From assembly GCF_000764305.2 (NCBI RefSeq), contig NW_025943934.1, positions 210,128 through 274,127 on the forward strand: a DNA stretch of 64,000 nt, written 5' to 3'. Both the position numbers and the translations under genes were made by a program. The notes beneath the pieces were generated by a model. It ran no database searches and was not told where the DNA came from. It saw only the letters and a list, made by a program, of their open reading frames with translations. Below, piece after piece: positions 35,990 to 48,902 of this stretch (within the stretch, counting starts at the first letter, position 1; the number at the start of each line of letters is the position of its first letter). The DNA comes from Hyalella azteca (taxonomy: Eukaryota; Arthropoda; Malacostraca; Amphipoda; Hyalellidae).

Positions 35990-37130
35990 TATTCAAAGTT
36001 GAAAAAACTATTGCAGAATTAACATATTGAATTATTACCGAAGTTGCAATTAATGTTAAACATAAAGTTTAGTTAGGGCTAACATAAAATTATTAAAGAA
36101 ATTGTCCAGTTTATTCCTCCAGCAATGATGACAAAAATTGCTAAAACAACACCCAAGAGTTTAGACAAATTCGGAAAATTATCTAAATGGATTTTTTCAT
36201 GGAGTTATCTGGTAGTCAATTTTTTTTCGTTGCATTAAAATAGGTCCGGAATGACTATAAAACAAGTTAGGAGGCCTAGTAATATATAAATTTTTTTAAT
36301 GGGTGTTTTTTTACCTCAAATCGGCATGGGTTGTTTTTAGAGTTGATCACAATTTATACCCCGCTTTGAGCTAGCATCTTAAATACTGTAAAGTTATAAT
36401 GGAAAAATTATTATGGTATGATTTTAGCGTTGATGAAATGACGAGTCGCTTAAAAGATGATCGTACTCCCATGCCTGAAAATGAAAAATCTGAAGTTTCG
36501 ATGACGTTGGAATTCATATATATGCCTAATTTAATATTGGAGCAATAAATGAACTATCCACAACTGAAAACGGCGTCCGCGTTAAGAATGAAACTATCTT
36601 CCAGGCAAATGACGTTGAAACAACGTCGATTTCGACCTGATAGCGTTGAAACAACGTTTAATCAACGCTATTTTAAATTCAGATATCCGATGAGGATGTA
36701 CGTGCAAAAATCAACTTACGGTGAGGCTGAAATCGATTTCTTAACGCGGTTACTACGATAATAAATCAAGTAATTACATTGGTTTTGGCGAGTAACGTAT
36801 GAGTCAGCTACCAAGTCTCAACGGGTTCATCAAAAGTTTTTATAAGGGGTCATCATGAGTTACAATTGTAGTCATTATGAGTCTCAGTGGAATCATTATA
36901 TATATACATGTGGTCATAATAAATCTCAATGTGGTCATCATATATCTCAATGTGGTCATTATAAATCCCAATGTGGTCATAATAAATCTCAATGTGGTCA
37001 TTATATATCTCAATGTGGTCATAATAAATCTCAATGTGGTCATAATAAATCTCAATGTGGTCATTATAAGTCTCAATGTGGTCATCGTAAATCTCAATGT
37101 GGTCATTATAAATCTCAATGCGGTCATTAA
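35990..37130. repeat. Segmental duplication upstream of gene F (paralog at 59440-60695)
   Basis: Shared landmarks in the same order include CATAAAGTTTA, ACACCCAAGAGTTTAGACAAA, TAGGTCC-GAATGACTAT-AAACAAGTTA and CCACAACTGA-AACGGCGT. Both copies end in a 21-bp minisatellite whose unit has diverged between copies. Confidence 0.75.
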
Positions 37131-37135
37131 AAATC
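36860..37135. repeat. 21-bp minisatellite upstream of gene F
   Basis: About 13 units of CAATGTGGTCATNATAAATCT. All frames are open on both strands because 21 is a multiple of three; not coding. Confidence 0.9.
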
Positions 37136-37160
37136 TCTATGGGGTTATTTTCTCAAAATT

Positions 37161-37570
37161 CAACTAGGGTCATCCATCATTTTCGTTCAACTTGTCAAAG
37201 AATTTCGGCCTAACCACGCAGCCGTGCAAACTCTATCGGGGTATCAGAATAAAATGCCTCCATCAATGGTACAAAAAATCTCTTCGTAGATTTTCCACAC
37301 AACAAAAGCTTTGTCAGTATCGCCGGGAAATGTGTAAGGAATTTATACAAACATAACTGCTAACAATTTTATTGAAACTCCAAAGGATAAGCTTCGGATC
37401 CAGAGAAGTAGAAACCGGAACTGCAGTGGATGCAGTTGAGGAAACTGAAATTAGAAAACGAAACCTTACTTAATGAATGCCAAAGCTTGAGAATCGATTT
37501 GATCAATTATGCTCAGAAATTCCAATTCAGCGGTACAAAACTTGACAGTGAACGCATATTCCCAATCTAA
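37161..37570 (+). pseudogene. Degenerate coding-looking fragment, coiled coil at its end
   Basis: Two coding-like pieces in different frames. The first (to a TAG at 37287) reads FVQLVKEFRPNHAAVQTLSG. The second (37412-37570, ends TAA) reads PELQWMQLRKLKLENETLLN, ECQSLRIDLINYAQKF and ERIFPI, and has the heptad-like pattern of a short coiled coil. Transposase and zinc-finger proteins often carry such segments, but nothing here identifies one. No splice sites join the parts convincingly. Confidence 0.3.
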
Positions 37571-38143
37571 CCTCAAATGAAATAACGCGTACAGCACAAA
37601 TAATGTCGCGCTGGCTGCACTGGAGGCTTGAATCACACGGCAAAGAGATGCGACGTATGAGGATATACCGGAGGTTATACTGTAAATTGACAGTTACAAA
37701 CAAGATTAGATTGATCAGCAAGTGCTATTGTATCGTATGCAATTTATCATTATGAGGATCAAGATATATTGAGCAATTTATGAAAAATTAAGAATAAATA
37801 TTCGCGACTAACCTTCTAATTTATTACCGCTGGGGTAAATTTAGAAGTGGCTTGGAAGCCGTTTAGAGGTACATAGGTGTTTGCAAGTGATGTGATCATT
37901 CAGGATGATTTCGCATTTGTGATGATTAGCTTGAAAAAAATGCGAACCATTTCCTACGACGTTGATTAGACATTGATTACGAGTCGTTGTTCTCAACAGA
38001 TACAAGTAGCCTCGACACACGATGGTTGATCGCAGACGGTTTTGAGAGACGGGAACCAACGCACTTCGTATTTCTCTTTTGGAAAATCAAATAAAAAATT
38101 TTTGCAATTTAAAGATTGTTCAAAGATTTATGAATGAATGAAA

Positions 38144-38174
38144 CATACTTCTTCACTTCTAGTGAAGAAGTATG
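38144..38174. other. Perfect 14-bp palindrome
   Basis: CATACTTCTTCACT, a 3-nt loop, then its exact reverse complement. One of four such short, tight palindromes in this window. Confidence 0.8.
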
Positions 38175-38544
38175 AAGTAAGTAAGAAGTAAGTTCACATA
38201 CTTCTTCTTCTTCGTTCGTGAATGTCACTAAACTTGACGTGGATATTCACGTTCATTAGTTTATACATTGGATTTTACAGTGGAAGAAGAATATAATTTC
38301 ATTATAAAAAAATTCAAGGTAGAGTAAAGGGTTTTAAATCAAGTAATGTGTGTTGATTAATCAATGCTGTTGTAATTACTTATTCAAATCAATCGGAAGG
38401 ATCTTCATAGAAATATTTTATTATGCTAATGACGTTCAAGAGAGGCTGAGAGAAATCGCTTAAACTATGATCAATCAGTTTTACAGAAAATACATCATAT
38501 CAGTGAAATAAAAATTAATATATTTCATATCGAAGTCAATAAGA

Positions 38545-41462
38545 ATGATTCTTTTCATGAAAATTATAATAACTTTATACCTAGCATTTAGTCCACTATG
38601 CTTGTCATCAATTCTGAGTAACGAAGGATTGCGTTTGGAAAAAATCGACGAGGCTTGCATCGAAACTTCTTTTTCGAAGCTTCATTCGACTAGCAAGGTG
38701 GGATCACTGAAAAAACCGGGATATGTGTAAAAAGTAATATTTGTCTTTTATTTTAATTTTTTTTTAAATCCTTGCATCTGAATTCTAGACTGTTTTAGTT
38801 TCAGTTTCTAGTGTCAGTTAAGAATCAATGTGAACTAAATTGAACGCCTTACTCACGTCAGATGGCGTGCGCTCGAGAGTGCCATGTGAATTCGACCTGC
38901 TCAGCCTTCTGCCACTCTGCCGCACTCAGCTCCTGCTACCTCAACGGTGAATTCTATCGTCACTACAACGTACAATTCGCCAGGCAAATGAAGGCGAAAT
39001 AGCGTATTATTAATGTTGATTGGGAAAATACGTTGAATTTCACGCCGATTCAACGAAAATACTTTGAATTCAACGTAGCTTTGACAAAACTAAGTTGAAT
39101 TTAAAATAGATTCAACAAAACTAAGTTGAATTTAACGTTGATTCAACAAAAATACGTCGGATTCCACTTTAATTCAACAAAGAAATGATTAATACAACGT
39201 ATATTGAAAGTCGAATGTCTGGCGGGAGCCAGCGTTGGGAATGATTAATTAAATTAGGATAAAATAGGTTGACAACTTAAATGAAACTTGTAGTTATATT
39301 AATAATATAAATATCACCGGGTGGGCCAAATTGTTTATAAAAATTAATATGAATAATGAGTGGTAATATGTTATATTAAGAATAGACTTTAAATTTAATA
39401 TCCAGGATTTCAAAGTTTACTAGCTTCTCGTACTGCAACAGTAGATGAATATTATGGTTATTGAATACATACACCATTAATAATTTAGAACAACGCGATA
39501 TAAGTTTTACATTCTTTTTATGAAAAATCATCAAACTGCCCTTACTTGGCAATAAAATACCTAAAATATGTAGTTGATCGTAGATAAGTTGCAGCTAAAT
39601 CACATGTGAATGCATTTGGAAGCGAAATGCACTAGTACAATATAATGAAAATGCACGCACCATATTTCGTTTTCGGTATAGTAATAATCAATAAATAACT
39701 GCGAGAAACCGTACAGTGTACATTAATAACTTTGATTCAATTTTATTTAGAGATACGGAATTTATCGAATGCCGCCGCAGTGGACGCAATGAAGTCATAT
39801 CTTCTCGTGAGCTCCAGCATGACTTATGAATTAGCGAGAACGCACTGCGGGAACCTTGGAGGCTACTTGGCATTTCCAATGGTGAGACATCATTGCCGAT
39901 CATATATTGAATAAAATTATGTGAAATGAAGAAAAAACATGACAACTACATAGTAGAGATCATGTAGTTGTCATGTTGTAAACATGACAACATTAATGTT
40001 TGAATATCTACGAATGTTTGAATGTTTTCATCATGTTGTAGTCATGATGAAAACATTCAAACTGTTTGGCATTTATAAGCAGCCCTTACAAGAAGAAAAT
40101 TACTCAAATTTTCAACAAATTCTTTCATTTGCGCAAATCGCAATCTTGCAAGACGGTTTTACATTGATTTCCAAAATATAGGTGGATGAAGTGTAAATAT
40201 TTTTGAGACGAGCTACGAAACTTGCGAAGAATCCTAGTAACAAAAAGAAATTTGAATTACAAGGGGAATATTTTACCGGTGAGAATATTCTGGAGAGGCA
40301 TTAAGGAAAAAATTATGAGTTGCAATTGCGCTTAAAATCCACTCGAGATTTGTCTGAGTAGAAACGAAGCTGGAATGTACCTTGGTTAATTTCCACTGAT
40401 ATATAATAATAGGCCGAACACCAATTTAAATTTTTTATTTAATTAGAGTTTTTTTCAATCGACAGAACATCACCGGCAGTCAAGGCCATATTTGTTAAAG
40501 CTTTTGAGTTGAATTTAGAACCTTAAGATACTTAAGTAGTTTAAAAAGAGCCCTAAAATGATAAAAAATTTACCACGATCGAGCAAATTGTGTTTTATTT
40601 TCTCGAAAAACAAGGAAAAGTTTAAATAAAAGCCAATCAAATAAATATTTAAATAAACCAATATAATTTATAAAATTTATCAAGAAAATTTTACATGTCA
40701 CCGCTCGTATACTCACCTATGATCAACCTAAAAATTGTAATTTAAACGCTGAAAATTTGTTGTGCAGGACGACCAAGAAAACTCGTTCATCAGACAGCTG
40801 GTGAAGGCTCAGTACGCGTGGCTGGGAGGAGACATGATAGGTCGCAACGGCACGTTCTTGACCAGCGGCAGCGCGCCCGAGGGAGGTGAGACTAAATAGT
40901 TAATTAATGAACAAGCCTCTTATTTCAGCATAGTTTATTAATGGACGAAACACATGATTTTTAGCTTTTCATCACTGTAAAAGAAAATTTATAGAAGTTA
41001 CAAAAATGGATTAACATTTAATAACAGTAACAGAAAAAATTTATGATCAACGATGGAACGAGCACAGCCAACAGTGCAGTTTATATCTTGAAGTATTATT
41101 ATAAATTCTCTTACGTATATTACGTAAGAGAATCAAAAATCAAGCACGTTCGTTAATTATTTTTACCTTAAAGATTATTTCATTTTGGAACATTCACGTG
41201 CACAAAGTTTACTATTTAATACTCATACAGTAATTCATGTAACCTTTTTCCAGCTCGTCCAATCCGTCAAACTTTTTGGAACACTGGTGAACCGAACAAC
41301 CCAATTAATGAACAATGCATAATGATGATCGGCAGCGGTAAGTGGAATGACGGAAGCTGTGGTTCGAGTTACAACTTCGTGTGTCAGTTTCCCTACGCGG
41401 GTGCATGCATGTGGCTTCCTCATCCTGCCTTCCACGACCTTCAGTGCTACAGAAAAGCTTGA
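38545..41462 (+). CDS. Secreted PAN-CTLD C-type lectin, EPN type (gene F)
   Basis: Exons 38545-38697, 38862-38946, 39751-39881, 40768-40885, 41254-41462 join to 696 nt (231 aa). All borders are AG/GT. Signal peptide MILFMKIIITLYLAFSPLCL; a second in-frame ATG is four codons in. Then a PAN/apple-like segment (ACARECHVNSTCSAFCHSA), then a CTLD: C112 in HCGNLGGYLAFP, WLGGD at 141-145, EPN at 175-177, C184, WND at 193-195, C198, C206, and a C-terminal pair C214/C227. EPN with WND is the full mannose-type Ca2+ site known from C-type lectins, so a mannose or GlcNAc ligand is inferred. First of a tandem pair with gene G. Confidence 0.9.
39937..39977. other. Palindrome in intron 3 of gene F
   Basis: AACATGACAACTACAT and its exact reverse complement (16 bp each) flank a 9-nt loop about 55 bp after the exon-3 donor. 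Partial extra copies of CATGACAAC and CATGATGAAAACATT follow. Confidence 0.75.
41105..41133. other. Perfect 13-bp palindrome in intron 4 of gene F
   Basis: ATTCTCTTACGTA, TAT loop, and the exact reverse complement. Confidence 0.75.
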
Positions 41463-41552
41463 AAAATGCTGTTTGAAAAGTTTGAAACACACAGTTTGAT
41501 AAGTGATTAAACAAGTTTGAAAAATGACTGAAAACAATTAAAATGAGTTTAT

Positions 41553-41710
41553 TTTAGCGCATTTTCTCGTTTATGAAAAATGCACTATTGTGCTCGCCAT
41601 GTTCGTCTATCTGTCTGTCCGTCTGTCTGTCCGTCCACGACTTCACGTTTTCGTCGACGAGAAAATGCGCTCTCTGTCACTCACTGCAGTGAGTACTGAG
41701 TTATATTTTC
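41553..41710 (+). mobile_element. MITE-like element, copy 4 of 4
   Basis: Plus-strand copy 90 bp downstream of the gene F stop. It has both GAGAAAATGCGC arms, the GTCC/GTCT simple repeat, the CTCACTGCAGTGAG palindrome and the ACTGAGTTATATTTT end. Confidence 0.8.
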
Positions 41711-41807
41711 ATTGTATTCGCTCGAATACAGTCGTACTGCGTCTTTTATAGTTTAGCGGTGTCAGCTTTCATTATGCCGTTTGACCTGTCGCTAATTTTT
41801 TATATAG

Positions 41808-41984
41808 GAGAATATTCACAGCTTGTTGCGGGTCTCGGACAGGCAACTCCCAGCTTCAATTTTGCTGTGCTTAATCGCCGGTCTCCTCGCCGATCTGATC
41901 AGAAATTTCACAGGTTGCTGGGGTCGAACCCACCACTCAATAATCCAGTCTTGGTACTCTGCACTATAACCACTGGGTAACCTG
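41808..41984 (-). mobile_element. tRNA-derived SINE, second copy
   Basis: Minus strand: the head contains CCCAGTGGTTATAG and GAGTACCAAGA, then a B box GGTTCGACCCC, then TTTCTGATCAGATCGGCGAGG. It matches the SINE at 11853-12103 but lacks its 3' tail. Confidence 0.75.
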
Positions 41985-44900
41985 TTTAAATTACTTAGAG
42001 AGTAAGAATAGAACTTCTTCAAGTATCATCCGTAGCAAATGGTTTCAACTTAGAAAGAAGACATCAAGATTCTAATGAGAATATACCTACATCACTAAAT
42101 ACTTTCAGGATCAAATTTAGAATAACCAAGCCTTGCATGAATAAACTCCAACTCCTCTGAAGTCAAATCTTTGACATCAATAAAATTTGCAACATGGCTC
42201 TTATCCTATTAACACATGTTGTTTAATTTGAATTTGAATTTCTTCAAGTAAAGTTGAAACATGTAATCAGGAGAGCACTCATAGATGAGCCTTGTAATTT
42301 TCATGAAGTTAGTTTTATGCATATAATTAAAAATGTACTTATTAATCAAATTAATCATACAACCAAGTCTTCTATACCTCACAACTTTCAGCTTTAGGGA
42401 ATATTTACCAGTTGAACTGATTGTCTTATAACAGAGCAAAACGTTACCAAGTTAGAATTCAAAATTTAATTCAACAATTGTAAATAAATTTATTCATCTT
42501 ATAACTCATTTTTACTCCAGTTAACTAAAACGGCACATTTTAAAATGATTATATTTTATCAAAACTCAAACCTGACTTCGATAACATACTATCGATGAAT
42601 ACCCTTCTACAGTTGCGGTCATCCGTGCAATTCTACATATAAAAATGTAAAATAATTAAATAAATTTATTTCAAAATATGAATCTTATTACTCCATAAAT
42701 GTACAAACAATATTTAGAACTATTAACGAGAATATAATTCCCTTTACTTAATCGCCTGCATTTTATTGGAACGATTAACAAGTCAGTCATACGACCTCCC
42801 CTCATATAGATTCAGTTGTAGGAAATAAAATTATTTCTGGTCCCTTGCAAAGTTTTGGATACCGACCGGAATATCATGAATCTGAGTGAATCAGTTGCTA
42901 ATTCAAGAAAAAGAATAATTAGAATGAGTGCCCAAATCGCAAATTAAAAAGGAATATAACAGGGAAAAAATATTCCAAAACGTATTTTTGGTAAAGATAT
43001 ATTTGAGATCTGCTCCCTCAGAAGTTAAAGAATTCAATAATAAAATTAAAATTTAATGCTGCGAATAATTATATACAATCGAAATTAAACCTAATTTAAA
43101 ATCTAATTAGTCTCTCAATTATTATAGTTTTTAATATGGAAAAAACAACCAGCGTTGTTCACGTAGGCTCTCGTTTGGAAATATGGAAGGATTTGTTAAT
43201 TAATTAATCCTTTGATTTCAGAATTTATCCTTTCATATTAGAATTAATTTGACTTGAATGAAAAGGATGATCTCCGAAACATTTCGATTGGAAATATGGT
43301 TTAAGGTGAATTTTCTACGCTATTAAATTTTTGGTCGAGTAGAATATTTAAAAAAATATTTAAACTAAAGCTTTATTTTTCTAGGTGGTTCTGTAGTAAT
43401 TACTTATGCATTTTAAATAGGTTCTAGGAAAACCTTCAGGTACATACCTTCAGCGGGAAAAACTAGGTATTACGACGAAATTTTCTACACAAAACTAATT
43501 TGATTCATGTCAGCGGGTGAAACTAATATCCTTAATTTGTGTATTTTAATTCGAGTGTTTTTGCTCTGTTACTGCATCGAAAACAGTTATCGTCTTTAAT
43601 TTAAGTTTTCCAGACGTATTGTAACAATGCTGCCTCATTTATCAAGATTATTGTTAATTTTCTACTCAGTTTAAATGAATAATATATATGGAGGTTCTGA
43701 AGTTATTAATTAGGTAGTGAAGTACGCATATATCTGGAATTTTTTCACCTCCGTTTAACTATAAAATGTTGATATGTGTTTGACCAATCTGTCGCGTCGA
43801 AATTAAGAAGACGCATAGCCACGAAGAAGCAGTCACTCATGTCGAGGGCTTCAGTATATATTTCGTTATCATCATTCATCAAGATAATTTGGCAGTCTTT
43901 GCGACAGTGTTCACGATGAGGAACCTCCTAGAACATGCATTGGGTTTAGTTTATAAATGAGAATGACCTTTGATTATAACCACAAGGTAAGAACAACAAT
44001 GAAAAAAGTGATGTTAGAGTCAATAGATATGGTCTTTACGAATCGATTGATACGTGTCTCGATGTTGTAGGATGATATTTGTGGGAGGAGATAGATTTTC
44101 TAAAGTACCCCTTTTTAGCCGTTTTCTATGAATTTCACATTTCTATCAATTTTTTCGCAAAATTCATAGGAGCAAAATGTTTTTGTTTTTACATTTTACG
44201 TATGTATGTGAACTTGTGAAGTTTCATGACAATCGGATAATAACTGTAGAAGTTTTCCGTAGGGTTAGCCGATCCCCTTAATTGTGTGGGCCCATTTGGT
44301 GCAGGAAGGGTGTACGACTGTTAATGGAATTACTTGATCAAATCTTTGCATTGAAATTTAGGCAAGAAAAAAATAATTTATTCTGAGTATGGCGGGAAAA
44401 CAAATATTTTGACGGGAAGAATAGGTTAAATAAAATTCAAGTTTACATTTGAGTAGGGTTTGATGAGAAGTAATTATTTTAAAATAATGTATTTGTATAC
44501 ACGACAAAAGTTATGTACATAATATTATTATCATTTTGCTTCCAGAACTCGAAGCAACAACAGCGAGCTTCGTTTACCAATACATTCGAAAAATATCGCT
44601 GAAAAGTAGAAAAATCACGAACTCATTAATTTGTTGTAAATTTCGTTCCTTTTAGAATTTTTGAGCACTGCAGGAGATGAATAAAACGCAATAAATACAA
44701 AACTTATTGAATGAGTATTTCGGTAATTGTCTCACTTGTCCAAATCAAGTTGTTAGCTTGGAGGTCCATCTTTTCCATTGATGGGGGACCATCCCTGGAA
44801 ACGGAAAAATTGAAATTATGACTTGGTATTATTTTGTAAAAAACGCAAAAAATTACTCAGTTCTAGAGTCTGATAAAGATTCACCAAATATATGAGTAAA

Positions 44901-46466
44901 CATTTAATGAAGCTGACATTGCACAAAAAACTCTGATTTTATGAATACAATGGGTTAAAAAATGAATTGTTCAAATTTTCTCCAATTTATAGCTGCAGAT
45001 CGCTTACTCATCCATGACCAGCAAAAATATTTTATTTTGAGATTTTGGGACTTGTGTATTTACACAAGCTTTCGTAATCTTTGAATAGGAAGATGACAAC
45101 AATGTTTTCTCAGAACGACTTACACGTGTCGAAAGAAAACACGTGTCGAAGTAAGACAAATTTTGTAAAAATATCAGCAATGACTGTAATCATTCAGCCT
45201 ACAATCAATTCGTAAATGACGTTACTCACAAATTCCATCAAGTTGATGCATGGCCTGATCAAGGAAGTAAAGATTCCGACTACAAGTATAACCCGAATAA
45301 ACAAAATATGAGTAAAATTTTAGAACTGCAGTTAGAAAGAACATATTAGAAATTTATTCGTATGATATTTTTAAATTAGATAACACCAAATGCCCTTTAG
45401 TGATTGCAGCTATTGATGTAAAATAACAATGGTAAATTTATTTGAGCCGTGATGAAAAATTTCTCTTATATATCAACCAAAACTATAGTCGTGCGAAGAA
45501 TTTGGTCCAAACATAAAATGTGCTATTTCATGTCCGTGTTATCTCAATTCACTGCAAGCATACAGAGCACAAAAACTCTATTTTTACACATTTTTTGCGG
45601 TGCATCAATATCTCCCATAGTATTTCTGGAAAAATTAATGATCCACTAATAAATTGACTTCAAAATTACAAAAATTACACCTTTGCCTTCATGATCAGAG
45701 CTCAGTGGTGATGATTTCAGAGTAGTTTTATCACCAACAGAAAAGGTCAACATTGATTGTTTAGTGTTGGATTGATTGCTGGAAATTATGGGCTAACTGA
45801 TTAGCCACGAGCATCCAAATGACTAAGCTGGATGATTCCCCAAACTATTAACAACGCGCGAAATGCTCTATTAGGTTTGACGTGGAAGAATACGACTGAA
45901 TGTGCTTATAAGGATTGTCTGCTGTAGAAAAGCTACATTTACTTACTTTGGTTGAACGCAGATGGTTGCGAGAGACAGTTATTGGTGCAACGCGGAGTTT
46001 AACTCTATAATCGTCCTCCCTAAGTTCCGTTTGTGGTACTATAAATTCATAAAATACATGCAGAGAATAGAAAATTTCAACAACATGCAGTAAATTTTTT
46101 CTGTTGTGAACTCCGAAACGCGACATCCAACTCATGAACCGTCGACAATAAATTCCGTACTGCGAACACATAGAATACACGCATAGATCTGAAAAGTTCA
46201 AAGCATACATAAAATTTTAAAGATGAAACCTACATATTGCCGCTTATGATTGCATGTATCGAATTAATATTTGAGATGTAATTGAAACCTCATGAATTGA
46301 AACTTGTTGCGGGGTAAATGTTTAAAAATAAAAAATTTAGGTCTATTAAGTCGGCAGTTAATCATATTAAAAAAAACACCGTGTCTTTTCATGTAAATTC
46401 AATCATTTTTCAGATATCACTTAAAATCGTTTTGGATTAGTGTGCCTAAAAGAACAAAGCGCAAAC
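41985..46466. other. Spacer between genes F and G
   Basis: No supported gene. The part from about 45100 to 45840 is similar to 58560-59440 upstream of gene H. The part at 45940-46000 resembles the upstream flank of gene F near 38000-38070 (CGCAGA-GGTT-GAGAGAC), as expected if promoters were duplicated with the genes. Confidence 0.55.
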
Positions 46467-48902
46467 ATGTCCTTCAAGTTGGAAATCTCGATGATTTTAT
46501 GCCTATTATATAGCTCACTAAGTTCTGGAGTAATTTTGAGTAATGAAGGAGTGAGTTTCAAAACAGTCGAAGAAGCTTGTATTGAAACTTCTTTCTCCAA
46601 GCTGTCCTTAAAAGCCAAGGTGAGATGAACGAAAAAACAGAATCCCATTATTTCATGTACAGCAGACACTTTCAAAATTGATGCGAAAATAATTAAAGCC
46701 AAAATTTTTATCCTCGTTGATAATTTTTTTATTTAATACTGTTGAAAGTAAAAAGATAGTCGAATATAAGTGGAATTGTCTTCATTAGAAATGTACATCA
46801 AAGACTCGAGTGGGCGCTTTAAATTTTAATTGACATCGAATTTTTTATATAAGTTGTTGATTAACTAAGTGATGATGAATGCTCGAGAACATTTTTCATT
46901 TGCACGCCAGATGGCGTGCGCTCGAGAGTGCCATGCGAATTCGACCTGCTCAGCCTTCTGCCACTCTGCCGCACTCAGCTCCTGCTACCTCAACGGTGAG
47001 TCCTACCGTCGCTTGATGATATTTTAATTGATTCGCTATTTGTATAAGATAACATCTATTGATTTAATCGTAGCAGAATTCTTCTATGGAAAAAATATAT
47101 ATTTAAATAATTATTGTTAAAATCGATTTGTTCTGTATTATAAAAGGGAAATTTGAGATGGAATTATAGTCAGTTGAAATGGGAAGTTGCAACTTTGCTA
47201 TACGGTAGATTGTGATCATGAGATTAATGCAACCTCCTTACCAAAAACTGGCACAATAATAATTTACTTTTCATCCATATTGATAAAAGTCTACTAGATG
47301 TCATAAATCTAAAAAAACGTTAAAATCATAGAATGAATCTGCAGTTAAAAACTTCTGAAAAAGATGCTTTACCGATGATTTAAAAAACCCACTATTTTAA
47401 GATTGCAACAACATCTTTAATTGTTGAGGTCAAAGTATTATTTTTCGTGCACACTTTTACTTATTTGCAGTACGCGCATATACTCTAATGATCTAGAACA
47501 ACGGAAAAACACGCCAGCCAAGGGCAACTAATTTAATGCGCACTGTTTTGACTCCATTCAGAGATACGGAATTTATCGAATGCCGCCTCAGTTGACGCCA
47601 TGAAGTCGTATCTTCTCGTGAGCTCCAGCTTAAATTACAGCTTGGCACAGGCGTACTGTGCTAACCTGGGAGGATACTTGGCGTTTCCCATGGTGAGGCA
47701 TTATGCTAGGAGGCTTCCTTGCGTTTCCCATGGCAAGGCATTATGGGTAGGAGGCTACATCGCGTTTCCAATGATGAAGAATTATGGCAAGGAGGATACT
47801 TGGAATTGCACACGACGCGACATTATGGCTCGGAGGATATTTGGTATTTTCCGTGGTGAGACATGATGGTTTTTTGGAGGCCACTTGGCATTTTTCATGG
47901 TGTAAGGGGAGGCGTTTGGTCCCGATAAGTTTAATAGTTACATTAAAGAGGTAGATGGTACAGCTGGGGACAAGACTGGCATGTAAGGCTACTGAAACCA
48001 CTTGGGCACGGCTTAGGAAGATATATTATGGGGCACTTGGGCCAGCATACAAACAACAAACCGCAGACACCCGCAGTTAGCACGGCATGAAATGGGGTTA
48101 GTAGGGTTATGATGGTATGGAAGGAGCAAGTCACGCCAGCAGGTGAAGTTTGCTCTATAAAAGACAGTAGAAATCTCATGAAATCACCAGGGTCCTCAGC
48201 CCTTGTTGCAACTAGTAAATCGCAAGTCCCGATCACTGAAACAACAGGAGCAGTTGACCAAGGACACTCACACTGGCTGACATCCCACTAGTTGCAAATG
48301 GCGAAAGTACGGTCAGGCGAAACAAATGGCGAAAGTACGATGCATAATTTTTTACTGTGGAATTTCTGATTTTATTATAGAATGCCCAAGAAAACTCGTT
48401 CATCAACCAGATGGCAAAAAATCAGCAGGTGTGGTTAGGAGGAGACATGATCGGCCATAACGGCACGTTCTTGACCAGTGGCAGCGCGCCAGAGGGAGGT
48501 AATCTTTAATGATTGAAAAACACTTTTATATTGTATTATGATTGCAGAATTAACGTGCCACTTCCAGCGCCGACTTTGCGTTGCTTTGAGAAATGAAGCA
48601 ATTTACAATATGGGAGTAGATCTTATATCAGAATTCATTCCACAAGTATTCAAATTAGAGTAATTTGAAATTATTTTGATTTATTCATTGCAGATCGTGC
48701 CATTGTTCAAACTTTTTGGAGAAGCGGCGAGCCGAACAACCCAGTGAGTGAACAATGCATTCAGATGCTCGGCGGCGCGGTGTGGAACGACCGAGGCTGC
48801 GCGCTGCCTTACAGTTTCGTGTGTCAGTTCCCCTACGCCGGCGCCTGCGTAGGGCTTCCTCATCCTGCTTTTCCTGACCTCAAATGCTTCAAAAAAGTTT
48901 GA
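46467..48902 (+). CDS. Secreted PAN-CTLD C-type lectin, EPN type (gene G)
   Basis: Exons 46467-46619, 46911-46995, 47562-47692, 48381-48498, 48694-48902 join to 696 nt (231 aa). Each exon has the same length as in gene F. The start at 46467 (MSFKLEISMILCLLYSSLSS) was chosen because it gives an exon 1 of the same length (153 nt) as gene F and a good signal peptide; an upstream in-frame ATG exists at 46440. PAN/apple-like exon 2 is almost identical to that of gene F. The CTLD has YCANLGGYLAFP, WLGGDMIG, EPN, SEQC, WND, C, FVC and the C-terminal Cys pair. AATAAA lies at 49096-49101. The end of exon 3 is repeated in intron 3, and the end of exon 5 is repeated after the stop. Tail-to-tail with gene D. 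Confidence 0.9.
47668..47890. repeat. Tandem copies of the exon-3 end and donor (gene G)
   Basis: After the real exon end (GCGTTTCCCATG, then GTGAGG) there are four further units of about 45-55 bp: GGAGGCTTCC-TTGCGTTTCCC, GGAGGCTACATCGCGTTTCC, GGAGGATACTTGG and GGAGGATATTTGG-GGTGAGAC, then GGAGGCCACTTGGCATTTTTC. The donor position varies: GCAAGG, ATGAAG, GTGAGA and GTGTAA. Confidence 0.8.

Noticed and set aside
36840..37167. Frames with repeated MTTLRFI or SQCGHYK
   Set aside because: 21-bp minisatellite. The same applies to MTPLRLM-type frames at 60186-60693 and to FGHVFYLDT-type frames at 58338-58651.
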